A DNA stretch of 12,692 bases from Actinomycetes bacterium (GTDB lineage Bacteria; Actinomycetota; Actinomycetes; Actinomycetales; Microbacteriaceae): contig JAEWJG010000128.1 in NCBI GenBank assembly GCA_023386675.1, positions 1 to 12,692 of the forward strand, written 5' to 3'. The translations under genes were made by a program, and so were the position numbers. Position 1 is the first letter of the stretch, and every line of letters begins with the position of its first letter. Below are positions 1 to 6,886 of the stretch, one piece after another. The notes beneath the pieces are model-generated. The model did not search any database and was not told the DNA's origin. It saw only the letters and a program-made list of their open reading frames with translations.

Positions 1-71
1 CAACGGACGGCGGCGCGACCGCCGCGCCGTCCGCTCCCCCGGCGCCACCCGCCTCCGCACCGACCCCGTGA
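1..71 (+). CDS. Possible 3' end of an upstream gene, Pro/Ala-rich tail
   Basis: The frame starting at base 3 is open from the window edge to a TGA at 69-71. It would encode a C-terminal tail rich in Ala and Pro, ending ...APPASAPTP. The TGA overlaps the GTG at 68-70 in a GTGA arrangement typical of translationally coupled actinobacterial genes, which is the main reason to suspect a real gene end. Against it, the phosphodiesterase frame is also open to the left edge with almost pure C or G at third codon positions. The 71 bases may therefore instead belong to a longer N-terminus of that gene. No function can be assigned. Confidence 0.35.
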   Translation, partial: TDGGATAAPSAPPAPPASAPTP

Positions 72-817
72 GCTTCCTCGACGGACGGCCGCCGCGCATC
101 ATCGCGCACCGCGGCCTGGCCCTCGACGCGCCCGAGAACACGCTCCTGGCGTTCGCCCGTGCCCTGACCGCCGGCGCCACCCACCTCGAGACCGACATCC
201 ACGCCTCGGCGGATGGGGTCGCGGTCATCGCGCACGATCCCGACCTCGCGCGCGTGGCCGGGCGCAGTGTCCAGGTCGCTCAGCTGACCCTGCCCGAGCT
301 GCGGCGCATCGACCTCGGGCACGGTCAGGGGTTCTGCTCGCTGGCCGAGGCGCTCGACGCGTTCCCGGAGGCGCGCTTCAACATCGATGTGAAGGATGCG
401 CGCGCCGCCGCCTCCGCGGTGGAGGCGATCCGCGCCGCCCGGGCGACCGACCGCGTGCTCATCACCAGCTTCTCGCCCGAACGCCGGAAGGCGGTGACCG
501 ACCAGCTGCCGGGTGTCGCGTCCTCCCCCGCCGTGTCCGAGTTCGTGCCGGTGCTCCTCGGCGCGAAGACCGGCGCCGGCGCGGCCGTCCGGCGTGCGCT
601 GCGCGGGTTCGCCGCCGTCCAGGTGCCCGAACGGCGCGGCCCGCTCCGCATCGTCACGCGCCGCACGGTCGCGCGCATCCACGCCGCCGGGGCCGAGGTT
701 CACGTGTGGACGGTGAACGAGCCGGATGACATGATCCGCCTGCTCGACCTCGGCGTCGACGGCATCGTGACGGACCGCTGCGATGTGCTGCGCCGGGTGG
801 TCGACGCCCGGCGCTGA
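68..817 (+). CDS. Glycerophosphodiester phosphodiesterase family protein
   Basis: A GDPD/UgpQ-type TIM-barrel enzyme of 249 aa, the usual size of cytoplasmic members. The family hydrolyses glycerophosphodiesters such as glycerophosphocholine to sn-glycerol 3-phosphate and the alcohol, using a divalent metal. Signature residues are present in order: H14-R15-G (AHRG), E23-N24-T25 (PENT), E41 and D43 (ETDIH), H56-D57 (AHDPDL), K109 (NIDVKD), and the late barrel strands VWTVNE at 213-218 and GVDGIVTDR at 229-237. No signal peptide is visible. The GTG at 68 puts the HRG motif about 14 residues in, as is usual, but it has no Shine-Dalgarno and the frame stays open to the window edge, so the start may lie upstream or depend on coupling to a preceding gene. 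No clear terminator separates it from rbpA, although rbpA appears to have its own promoter. Family call is secure; the exact substrate is not. Confidence 0.9.
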   Translation: MSFLDGRPPRIIAHRGLALDAPENTLLAFARALTAGATHLETDIHASADGVAVIAHDPDLARVAGRSVQVAQLTLPELRRIDLGHGQGFCSLAEALDAFPEARFNIDVKDARAAASAVEAIRAARATDRVLITSFSPERRKAVTDQLPGVASSPAVSEFVPVLLGAKTGAGAAVRRALRGFAAVQVPERRGPLRIVTRRTVARIHAAGAEVHVWTVNEPDDMIRLLDLGVDGIVTDRCDVLRRVVDARR

Positions 818-860
818 CTGCCGGATGACTCTGTGAGGGCACTGGGAGAAAGGCTCCTCC

Positions 861-893
861 GGAAAGAGAATCCCCAGCTTGACGGTTTATAAC
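861..893 (+). promoter_or_regulatory. Candidate rbpA promoter, stress-sigma-like with an overlapping TATAAC
   Basis: GGAAA at 861-865 is followed after 19 nt by GTT at 885-887. This is close to the GGAAT-N18/19-GTT pattern of Streptomyces SigR and the GGAA/GTT pattern of mycobacterial SigH/SigE promoters. A good housekeeping -10, TATAAC, sits at 888-893 but has no convincing -35 about 17 nt upstream. A TTGACG at 879-884 is too close to it and lacks a -10 of its own. Start of transcription would fall roughly at 895-905, giving a leader of about 30 nt. Family knowledge: rbpA is under SigR-type control in Streptomyces. The assignment here is inference from the motif. Confidence 0.5.
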
Positions 894-914
894 TGTGAGG
901 ATTCGCGCGCACAG

Positions 915-920
915 AGGAGA
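915..920 (+). promoter_or_regulatory. Ribosome binding site of rbpA
   Basis: AGGAGA lies 8 nt before the ATG at 929. It is one of the strongest Shine-Dalgarno sequences in the window and fixes the start of RbpA. Confidence 0.8.
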
Positions 921-928
921 ACCACACA

Positions 929-1300
929 ATGGCAGATCGCAGCTTGCGCGGAATGAGACTCGGCGCCCAGAGCCTACAGAGCGAAGAAGGCGTCGTCTAC
1001 TCTCCGCGTTCCCGTTACACGTACCTATGTCCTGCCTGCGGCAAGGAGACCGAAATGGTCTTCTCGGCCGAGGCAGAGGCCCCCGACACGTGGGAGTGCA
1101 AGCACTGCGGGCAGGAGGCCCGCCTTCTGGTCAACGACACCCCCGTCGAGGTCGACCACACCGACGTCAAGACGCCGCGCAGCCACTGGGACATGCTGCT
1201 CGAGCGCCGCACCCGCGCCGAGCTGGAGGAGCTCCTCGAGGAGCGCCTGCAGTACCTGCGGGCCCGTCGCGGCACCAGCGAGCGCAAGCACAGCGCCTGA
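929..1300 (+). CDS. rbpA: RNA polymerase-binding protein RbpA
   Basis: RbpA (123 aa) is an actinobacteria-specific transcription activator that binds RNA polymerase and group 1/2 sigma factors and stabilises the open promoter complex; it also influences rifampicin tolerance. Visible parts in order: an N-terminal tail beginning MADRSLRGMRLGAQSL; a core domain at about 26-72 with two CxxC pairs (C34/C37 in YLCPACGKE and C57/C60 in WECKHCGQE), which may bind zinc; a basic linker near K81-R84; and a C-terminal sigma-interaction helix region at about 86-113 (HWDMLLERRT followed by LEELLEERLQYLRARRG). Length and domain order match the family. The ATG is supported by a strong AGGAGA. The gene has its own upstream region and is followed by two hairpins, so it is probably a single-gene transcript, convergent with lnt. 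Confidence 0.97.
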   Translation: MADRSLRGMRLGAQSLQSEEGVVYSPRSRYTYLCPACGKETEMVFSAEAEAPDTWECKHCGQEARLLVNDTPVEVDHTDVKTPRSHWDMLLERRTRAELEELLEERLQYLRARRGTSERKHSA

Positions 1301-1314
1301 GCCGCTGAGGCTCA
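1298..1314 (+). repeat. Small hairpin overlapping the rbpA stop codon
   Basis: TGAGCC (1298-1303) and GGCTCA (1309-1314) form a perfect 6-bp inverted repeat with a 5-nt loop. The left arm includes the rbpA TGA. It lies just upstream of the larger terminator-like stem and may contribute to 3'-end formation or mRNA protection. There is no U-tract directly after it. Confidence 0.45.
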
Positions 1315-1321
1315 CCACTCC

Positions 1322-1351
1322 GGCCGTCCTCACCTTCGGGTGAGGGCGGCC
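1322..1351 (+). terminator. rbpA transcription terminator with UUCG loop
   Basis: A 13-bp stem has left arm 1322-1334, loop TTCG 1335-1338 and right arm 1339-1351. In plus-strand RNA the only imperfection is a U1327-G1346 wobble, and the loop closes as C(UUCG)G, an unusually stable tetraloop. The tail is weak (TTCCCTATG), as is common in high-GC actinobacteria. It lies between the convergent ends of rbpA and lnt, 4 nt from the lnt stop. In minus-strand RNA the same position becomes a C-A mismatch with a CGAA loop and no U-tract, so it should work better for rbpA than for the operon ending in lnt. Confidence 0.75.
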
Positions 1352-1355
1352 TTCC

Positions 1356-2915
1356 CTATGTGAGCGGCGTGACCGGCCAAGCCGGGTTCCCTCGCCGGCC
1401 GGCGAACGCGGCCAGCAGCCCGAACAGGCCGAGGCCCGCGACGAGGAACTCGATCCCCCGGCTGAGCAGCGTCGCCGGCGTGGTGGTCGTGCCGAGCGGA
1501 ACATCCGCGACCATGTGCCCGGGCTTGAACGGCGCGATCGAGCTGATCGTCGCCCCGTCGGGGCCCACGATCTGGCTGCTGCCGACCGTCGAGATGTTCA
1601 CCAGCGACCGCCCCGACTCGATGGCACGGAGCCGGGCGATGGCCAGCTGCTGCTGGTTCTCGTCCGTCTGTCCGAAGTCGGCGTTGTTCGTCTGCGCCAG
1701 GATGACCTGCGCTCCCCCGCGCATCATGTCGGTCAGCAGCTGGTCGTCGACGATGTCGAAGCAGATCGAGATGCCGGCTCGCACCCCACCGACGTCGAAG
1801 ACGTTGTCGCGCGTCCCCGGCGTGTAGTCGCGGCCGATCAGGTCGATCAGGTCGGGCGCGAACGGCCGCCAGAACGCGCGGTCGGGCACGTACTCGCCGA
1901 ACGGCACGGGGTGCTTCTTGTCGTAGTAGTCGACGGCGCCCTTGCCTGCCTCCCACTGCAGCGAGGTGTTGTAGAGCTTGTCGTCGCGCTGCGTGATCGT
2001 GCCGACGATGAAGGGCGCCCCGAGCTTGCGGCTGAGAGCGTCGAGGATGGCGGCGGTGTCGGGGTCGCGCGTCGGGTCCGGCATCGCCGATCCCTCGGGC
2101 CACACCACCATGTCGACCTTCTTGCCGCCGGTCGTCTGCGCCGATGGGATGCGCAGCGTCTCCGCCACCTGCGTGTCGAACACGGCGCCCGGCGGGGCGT
2201 TGTCGAAGTACCCGGCCGGGCCGTTGCCCTGCACCGCCGCGATGCGGGTCGTCCCGTTCGTGGTGGCGGGCCACGCGGGGATCGCGAACAGCAGCGCGAC
2301 GGCGATGCCCGCCAGGAGGGCCCGCGGGCTCCGCCGCAGCTCAACGGCCGCGTCGACCTCCATCAGGAACGCGATCAGCCAGACCATCGCGAAGCTGAGC
2401 CCGGAGATGCCGAGCCACGCGACCAGGGGCGCGAGCGGGCTGGTCGACTGCGATTCGGCCACGCGCCCCCACGAGAACCCGCCGTACGGCCACGTACCGG
2501 TCACGAACTCCCGCAGCACCCAGAGCCCGGCGATGATCACGGGCAGCAGCCCCAGCCGGCCCAGGCGCGTCGGGAACGCCCGCGGCACCCACCGGTAGGC
2601 CAGGGTGATCAGGATGCCGCCGACGCCCCAGAACAGCGCCTCCAGCGTCGAGAGCGCGATCCAGGGCAGCGGCCCGAGGTAGAGCGCCGTCCAGGCGACG
2701 TGGACGAGGTAGAACGACTCCCCCGCCACGAACCCCACGAGGAACGCCGAGCCCACACGCCGGCCCCGCTGGGCCAGCAGCACCATCGCGATGCCGATGA
2801 AGGTGAACGGCCACCAGTCCAGTGCAGGGAATCCGGCGTCGAGCACCGGCCCGGCGACCGCGGCCACGATGACCGCGAGCCACAGCGGAAGGCGGGCTCG
2901 CGGGAGGATGTGCAC
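1356..2915 (-). CDS. lnt: Apolipoprotein N-acyltransferase
   Basis: Lnt (519 aa) is an integral membrane enzyme that transfers a fatty acyl chain from phospholipid to the N-terminal cysteine of diacylated apolipoprotein, the last lipoprotein maturation step. The N-terminal half (about 11-216) has several hydrophobic segments with the family motif FVTGTWPYGGFSWG at 137-150. A nitrilase-like domain follows at about 223-475 with an intact triad: E274 (WPEGS), K333 (YDKKHPVPFGEYVP) and C385 (SICFD), equivalent to E. coli E267/K335/C387. A final membrane segment is at about 487-508. Length is close to the E. coli enzyme. It is the last gene of the minus-strand block, 51 nt after the helicase gene. 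The GTG at 2915 has no good Shine-Dalgarno, but no better start is visible nearby. Unlike mycobacterial Ppm1, no polyprenol-phosphate mannosyltransferase domain is fused or adjacent. Confidence 0.95.
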   Translation of the reverse strand: MHILPRARLPLWLAVIVAAVAGPVLDAGFPALDWWPFTFIGIAMVLLAQRGRRVGSAFLVGFVAGESFYLVHVAWTALYLGPLPWIALSTLEALFWGVGGILITLAYRWVPRAFPTRLGRLGLLPVIIAGLWVLREFVTGTWPYGGFSWGRVAESQSTSPLAPLVAWLGISGLSFAMVWLIAFLMEVDAAVELRRSPRALLAGIAVALLFAIPAWPATTNGTTRIAAVQGNGPAGYFDNAPPGAVFDTQVAETLRIPSAQTTGGKKVDMVVWPEGSAMPDPTRDPDTAAILDALSRKLGAPFIVGTITQRDDKLYNTSLQWEAGKGAVDYYDKKHPVPFGEYVPDRAFWRPFAPDLIDLIGRDYTPGTRDNVFDVGGVRAGISICFDIVDDQLLTDMMRGGAQVILAQTNNADFGQTDENQQQLAIARLRAIESGRSLVNISTVGSSQIVGPDGATISSIAPFKPGHMVADVPLGTTTTPATLLSRGIEFLVAGLGLFGLLAAFAGRRGNPAWPVTPLT

Positions 2916-2966
2916 GAAGGGAGAGCTTATGTCATCCGGCCGTGTCGCCCGCTCAGGCTGCGGGGG

Positions 2967-5399
2967 TCACGCCACGGACGAGTATGCGACGATCCCCCGC
3001 CGGATGGAATCCAGCGCCTGCCGGGCGACCCGGCCGACGTTCCCCTGTGCGACGAGCGACAGCTGGTCGAGCAGGTCGATGGTCTGCTTCGCCCAGCGGA
3101 CGAAGTCGCCGGCCGCCATGTCCGCCTCGCGGAGCACCGCATCCAGCCCGGAGCCGCGGGACCACATCCACATGGCGAGCGAGATCGCCGTCGAGGGCGG
3201 CTCGCTGCCCGGGAGGCGGTTGTCCTGCTCCAGGTCGTCGAGCCGGCTCCACAGCGTGGTCGTCTTCTCCAGCGCCGGGCGGAACGCGCCACGCGGCAGG
3301 GTGCGCTCGCTGGCGAGCCCCTCATCCCGGCGCGGCTCGAACACGAGTGCGCAGGCCATCGCGGCGAGGCCGGGCGCGTCGAGGTCCTTCCACACCCCCC
3401 GGCGCAGGCACTCGGCCACGAGGAGGTCGCGCTCACCGTAGATCCGCTTGAGCGTGCGACCGTGGACGGTCGGAGTCGTCTCGCCGTCCTCGTCGGCCAG
3501 GTAGCCGAGTTCGAGGAGCACGTCGGAGACGCGGTCGAACACCTTCGCGACGGCTCCGGTGCGGGACTGGATCTGCGCCCGCAGCCGGTCGGTGTCCCGC
3601 TTCAGCTTCCACCAGCGCTCCGCCCAGCGGGCGTGCTGCTCGCGTTCGGTGCAGCGGTGGCAGGGGTGGTCCTTCATCCGCTTGCGCAGGGCGCCCAGTT
3701 GGCGCTGACGCTTCTCACGCTCGCTGTTCGACGCGGACTCGATCCGCGAGCCCTTGCGCTCCAGGTCGGTCAGCTCACGCCGGATGCCGAAGTACTCCTT
3801 GAAGTCGCCCAGGTGGCAGGTCATCGCCTCCTCGTATCCGGCGAGCGACTGCTCCTGCTGCATCGCCTTGCGCGCGAGGTCGACCACCGCGCGGTCGGCC
3901 TGGAACTGCGCGAACGACGATTCCAGGATCTCGCGCGTCCGCGTCCGACCGAACTGATCGATCAGGTTGACGGCCATGTTGTACGTCGGGCGGAAGCTCG
4001 AGTTCAGCGGGTAGCTGCGCCGGGAGGCGAGAGATGCGACCGACTGCGGGTCGAGTCCGTCCTCCCACTGGATCACCGAGTGCCCCTCGACGTCGATGCC
4101 ACGGCGTCCGGCGCGGCCGGTGAGCTGCGTGTACTCCCCCGGCGTGATCGGGACGCGTGCCTCGCCGTTGAACTTCTCCAGCTTCTCCAGCACCACCGTC
4201 CTGGCCGGCATGTTGATGCCGAGCGCGAGCGTCTCCGTCGCGAAGACGACCTTGACGAGCTTGCGGCGGAAGAGCTCCTCCACGACCTCCTTGAACGCCG
4301 GCAGCAGACCGGCGTGGTGGGCCGCGACGCCGCGCTCCAGTCCCTCCAGCCACTCCCAGTAGCCGAGCACCGCGAGGTCCTCGTCCAGGAGGGTGCGGCA
4401 GCGCTCCTCCACGATCGCGCGGATCTCCTCGCGCTCGTGCTGCTCCGTCAGCCGGACGCCCGCCCGCAGCACCTGTTGCACCGCGGCGTCGCAGCCGTTG
4501 CGGCTGAAGATGAAGAAGATCGCCGGCAGCAGGTTGCGGTCGTCGAGCAGCGCGACGAGGTCGGCGCGGTTCATCCGGAAGCTGTCCGGTCGCCCGCCCT
4601 TCGAGTGGTAGCGGCCGACGTCCTTCATCTGGCGGCTGCTCAGCACGCGGCCGCCGTAGCGCGCCATCTGCACGAGCTCGGGGTTCACGCGGTTGGTGGC
4701 TGCGAGTCCCGACGAGTCGAACAGGTCGATGAGCTTGGAGCGCATCAGGATGTGCTGTTCGAGCGGCACCGGACGCTCCTCCGACACGACCACGTCCGTG
4801 TCGCCGCGCACAGCCTGCAGCCAGTCGCCGAACTCCTCCGCGTTGGACACCGTCGCGCTGAGGGACACCATCCTCACCTCGGAGGGCAGGTGGATGATGA
4901 CCTCCTCCCACACGGCGCCGCGGAACCGGTCGGCCAGGTAGTGCACCTCGTCCATCACGACGTAGGCGAGGTCGGTGAGCAGGTCGGAGTCGGCGTAGAG
5001 CATGTTCCGCAACACCTCGGTCGTCATGACGACGATGCGTGCACGCGAGTTGATGTTCGTGTCGCCGGTCAGCAGGCCGACGGATTCCGGCCCGTACGCC
5101 TCCACGAACTCCTGGAACTTCTGGTTGCTGAGCGCCTTCATCGGCGTCGTGTAGAAGACCTTCGCATTCGCCTCGCGCATCGCGAGGAACACGGCGAACT
5201 CGGCGACGATCGTCTTGCCCGCACCGGTGGGAGCCGCGACGAGCACGCTGCTGCCGCGTTCGAGGGAGGCGCAGGCCTCACGCTGGAACGGGTCGAGGTC
5301 GAACCGCAGCCCCTCGCGGAAGGTCTCGAGCAGGGGCTGGCGGGCCCGGTCGCGGGAGGCGGCGTACCGCTCCGCCGGCGAGAGCGTCTGGTCGGTCAC
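2967..5399 (-). CDS. helY: HelY-like Ski2/Mtr4-type DEAD/DEAH-box helicase
   Basis: A superfamily 2 ATP-dependent helicase of 810 aa. Motifs in order: Walker A APTGAGKT (56-63); motif Ia TTPMKALSNQK (84-94); Walker B DEVH (150-153); motif III SAT (181-183); the IFFIFSRNGCD strand (294-304); the helicase-C segments VAAHHAGLLP (358-367) and VFATETLALGINMPAR (385-400); and motif VI QLTGRAGRRGID (425-436). This DEVH-plus-GRAGRRG pattern is the Ski2/Mtr4 signature. The remainder (about 460-810) includes a charged helical stretch with HPCHRC at 578-583 and a C-terminal helical region resembling the family's end domain. Mycobacterial HelY is about 100 residues longer by recollection. The substrate is uncertain; RNA unwinding or turnover is inferred from the eukaryotic relatives. 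GTG start, 34 nt after tatC in the same orientation, without a strong Shine-Dalgarno. Confidence 0.92.
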   Translation of the reverse strand: MTDQTLSPAERYAASRDRARQPLLETFREGLRFDLDPFQREACASLERGSSVLVAAPTGAGKTIVAEFAVFLAMREANAKVFYTTPMKALSNQKFQEFVEAYGPESVGLLTGDTNINSRARIVVMTTEVLRNMLYADSDLLTDLAYVVMDEVHYLADRFRGAVWEEVIIHLPSEVRMVSLSATVSNAEEFGDWLQAVRGDTDVVVSEERPVPLEQHILMRSKLIDLFDSSGLAATNRVNPELVQMARYGGRVLSSRQMKDVGRYHSKGGRPDSFRMNRADLVALLDDRNLLPAIFFIFSRNGCDAAVQQVLRAGVRLTEQHEREEIRAIVEERCRTLLDEDLAVLGYWEWLEGLERGVAAHHAGLLPAFKEVVEELFRRKLVKVVFATETLALGINMPARTVVLEKLEKFNGEARVPITPGEYTQLTGRAGRRGIDVEGHSVIQWEDGLDPQSVASLASRRSYPLNSSFRPTYNMAVNLIDQFGRTRTREILESSFAQFQADRAVVDLARKAMQQEQSLAGYEEAMTCHLGDFKEYFGIRRELTDLERKGSRIESASNSEREKRQRQLGALRKRMKDHPCHRCTEREQHARWAERWWKLKRDTDRLRAQIQSRTGAVAKVFDRVSDVLLELGYLADEDGETTPTVHGRTLKRIYGERDLLVAECLRRGVWKDLDAPGLAAMACALVFEPRRDEGLASERTLPRGAFRPALEKTTTLWSRLDDLEQDNRLPGSEPPSTAISLAMWMWSRGSGLDAVLREADMAAGDFVRWAKQTIDLLDQLSLVAQGNVGRVARQALDSIRRGIVAYSSVA

Positions 5400-5433
5400 G
5401 CCACCAGCCTATGCCCGCATCAGGGGGCCCGCT

Positions 5434-6225
5434 TCAGGTGGCGAGTTCGGCCTCCAGCCGGTTCGCGGCCTTGGCGGCGCGGCGGTCGTGCAGCCAGGCC
5501 ACGCCGTAGGCGGCGAAGTACAGGGCCACCATCGGGATCGCGAGCAGGAACATCGACAGCACGTCGGCCGCCGGGGTCGCGATCGCGGTGAACAGCGCGA
5601 TCAGAATGAGCGCCCAGCGCCACGATGCGATGATCGACTTCGCGCTCAGCACCCCGACGAAGTTGAGCAGCACCAGGAAGACCGGCAGCACGAAGGCGAT
5701 CCCGACCGCGATCACCAGCTTCAGGATGAAGTCGAAATACGTCTTCGCCCCGATGATCGCCGTATCCGGCTCCGGGGCGAAGCTGGTGAGCAGGCTCACG
5801 ATGTGGGGCACCAGCAGCCAGCCGGTCACGCCGCCGGCGATGAACAGCGGGACGGCCGTGAAGAAGAACCCGAAGCCGTACTTGAGCTCCTTGCGGGTCA
5901 TCGCCGGGACGAAGAACGCCCAGATCTGGTAGAGCCAGAACGGGCTGGAGACGATGGCGCCGATCGTGATCGCGACCTGCATCTTCAGGTCGAACGCCCC
6001 GGTGATGCTGTCGTAGTTGAGGGTCGCGACGCGGCCCTGCTGCTTCGCGATGTCCGTGATCGGGCCGCGCAACGCATCCATCACGTAGCCGCTGAGGAAC
6101 CAGCCGATGACGGAGCCGACCAGCAGGGCCAGCGCGGAGCGGAAGAGGCGCTTGCGAAGCTCGACGAAGTGCTCGGCGAGCGTCATCCGTCCTTCGCGGT
6201 TCTTGCCTCGCTTCGTGGAGGCCAC
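5434..6225 (-). CDS. tatC: Twin-arginine translocase subunit TatC
   Basis: TatC (263 aa) is the six-helix membrane component that recognises twin-arginine signal peptides and, with TatA, exports folded proteins. Family residues are clear: the N-terminal cytoplasmic motif LAEHFVELRKRL (16-27) with E22; the first periplasmic loop after the helix at about 29-50; YQIWAFFVPAMTRKELK (99-115) with E113, equivalent to E. coli E103; and TPAADVLS (217-224) with D221. Hydrophobic segments lie near 29-46, 83-107, 119-142, 166-188, 203-218 and 224-243. The GTG at 6225 lies 4 nt after the tatA stop. An alternative ATG at residue 14 (6184-6186) has AAGGA only 3 nt upstream, giving a 250-aa product. The longer start is preferred because KNREGRM-like extensions before EHxxELR are common in actinobacterial TatC, as I recall. 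Confidence 0.97.
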   Translation of the reverse strand: MASTKRGKNREGRMTLAEHFVELRKRLFRSALALLVGSVIGWFLSGYVMDALRGPITDIAKQQGRVATLNYDSITGAFDLKMQVAITIGAIVSSPFWLYQIWAFFVPAMTRKELKYGFGFFFTAVPLFIAGGVTGWLLVPHIVSLLTSFAPEPDTAIIGAKTYFDFILKLVIAVGIAFVLPVFLVLLNFVGVLSAKSIIASWRWALILIALFTAIATPAADVLSMFLLAIPMVALYFAAYGVAWLHDRRAAKAANRLEAELAT

Positions 6226-6229
6226 GGTA

Positions 6230-6493
6230 CTAGGACTTCGGCTTGGACTCGGTCGAGGGATCGACCGGCGCGGGGGTGACCGTCGGGGCAGGCGTCACGT
6301 TCTGGGCGCCGTCGGCCGGGCGGTCGGACTGACCGTCCTTGCCGTCCTTCTTCAGCTCGTCGACCTCGCCCTTGAAGATGCGCATCGACTGGCCGATGCT
6401 CTTGGCCAGGGCCGGGAGCTTCGGCGCACCGAAGAGCAGCAGGATCACGGCGAGGATGATGAGCAGATGCCATCCGGTCAGTCCTGCGAACAT
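6230..6493 (-). CDS. tatA: Twin-arginine translocase subunit TatA
   Basis: TatA (87 aa) forms the oligomeric pore or membrane-weakening element of the Tat exporter. A single transmembrane helix at about 7-21 (WHLLIILAVILLLF) is followed by the hinge FGAPKLP (21-27), an amphipathic helix to about 45 (ALAKSIGQSMRIFK), and an acidic, then Pro/Thr-rich tail with a repeated VTPAP (66-70 and 72-76). A helix this early, with FGxxKLP, is the TatA/E pattern. TatB is not in the window; in many actinobacteria it lies elsewhere. The ATG is supported by GAGAAGGA at 6503-6510, 9 nt upstream, inside the 3' end of the preceding small gene. Confidence 0.96.
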   Translation of the reverse strand: MFAGLTGWHLLIILAVILLLFGAPKLPALAKSIGQSMRIFKGEVDELKKDGKDGQSDRPADGAQNVTPAPTVTPAPVDPSTESKPKS

Positions 6494-6497
6494 GAGA

Positions 6498-6857
6498 TCA
6501 GGTCCTTCTCAAAAGGTGGGCGAAGCGATCGGGAACCGTCGCCGGATCCACATCGACCAGTAGTCTACCGCGCCGGACCCGGGCATCCCTGCGAGCTTGC
6601 CGGGCATACGCGCGCCGGGTGCGCTCCTCCTCGCGCCCTGCGCGGAGGTCGTCCACGTCGGCGAGGACGGCCGGCTCGAACCGCTCCTGGAGCTCGTCGG
6701 CGCGGCGCGACAGCACCTCTGTCTTCTCCAGGAGCGCGGCGGCCTCGCGCCCGGCGGCGACCACCTTGCGGAACAGCCACCACGCGAAGAACGCGAGCAT
6801 GCCCAGCAGACCGAGCACGAGCACGGTCCAGATCACCAGCCACGACCACCAGGGCAT
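6498..6857 (-). CDS. Small single-pass membrane protein with coiled coil, function unknown
   Basis: A 119-aa protein that I cannot name. It has a strongly hydrophobic Trp-rich segment at about 3-29 (starting MPWWSWLVIWTVLVLGLLGM), then a basic step (RK at 30-31), then a charged helical stretch at about 35-95 with coiled-coil character (AAALLEKTEVLSRRADELQE). The end is basic, with VDVDPATVPDRFAHLLRR at 101-118. The topology suggests one membrane helix with a cytoplasmic helix, loosely like TatA/TatB, but it lacks the FGxxKLP hinge and the helix is longer, so it is not called TatB. It starts 29 nt after pafC and stops 4 nt before the tatA ATG, and the tatA ribosome binding site lies inside it, so tatA translation probably depends on it. 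An accessory role in Tat or envelope function is only a guess from position. Confidence 0.8.
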   Translation of the reverse strand: MPWWSWLVIWTVLVLGLLGMLAFFAWWLFRKVVAAGREAAALLEKTEVLSRRADELQERFEPAVLADVDDLRAGREEERTRRAYARQARRDARVRRGRLLVDVDPATVPDRFAHLLRRT

Positions 6858-6886
6858 GCGCCCAGCCTAGCGGGCGGGCGCAACGC

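Noticed and set aside
845..857. GGAG/CTCC hairpin after the phosphodiesterase gene as a terminator
   Set aside because: Only 4 bp with no U-tract, and it borders the rbpA promoter elements.
895..1308. Alternative frame over rbpA (137 codons)
   Set aside because: It is Arg/Pro-rich and overlaps a textbook RbpA with a strong ribosome binding site.
1515..5591. A 1358-codon open frame on the plus strand
   Set aside because: It runs opposite lnt and the helicase in exact codon register, its protein is Arg/Asp/Val/His-rich without motifs, and it is explained by the absence of TTA/CTA/TCA in the real genes.
6498..6857. Calling the small membrane protein TatB
   Set aside because: It lacks the short helix followed by the FGxxKLP-type hinge and amphipathic helix; only the gross topology and position are similar.
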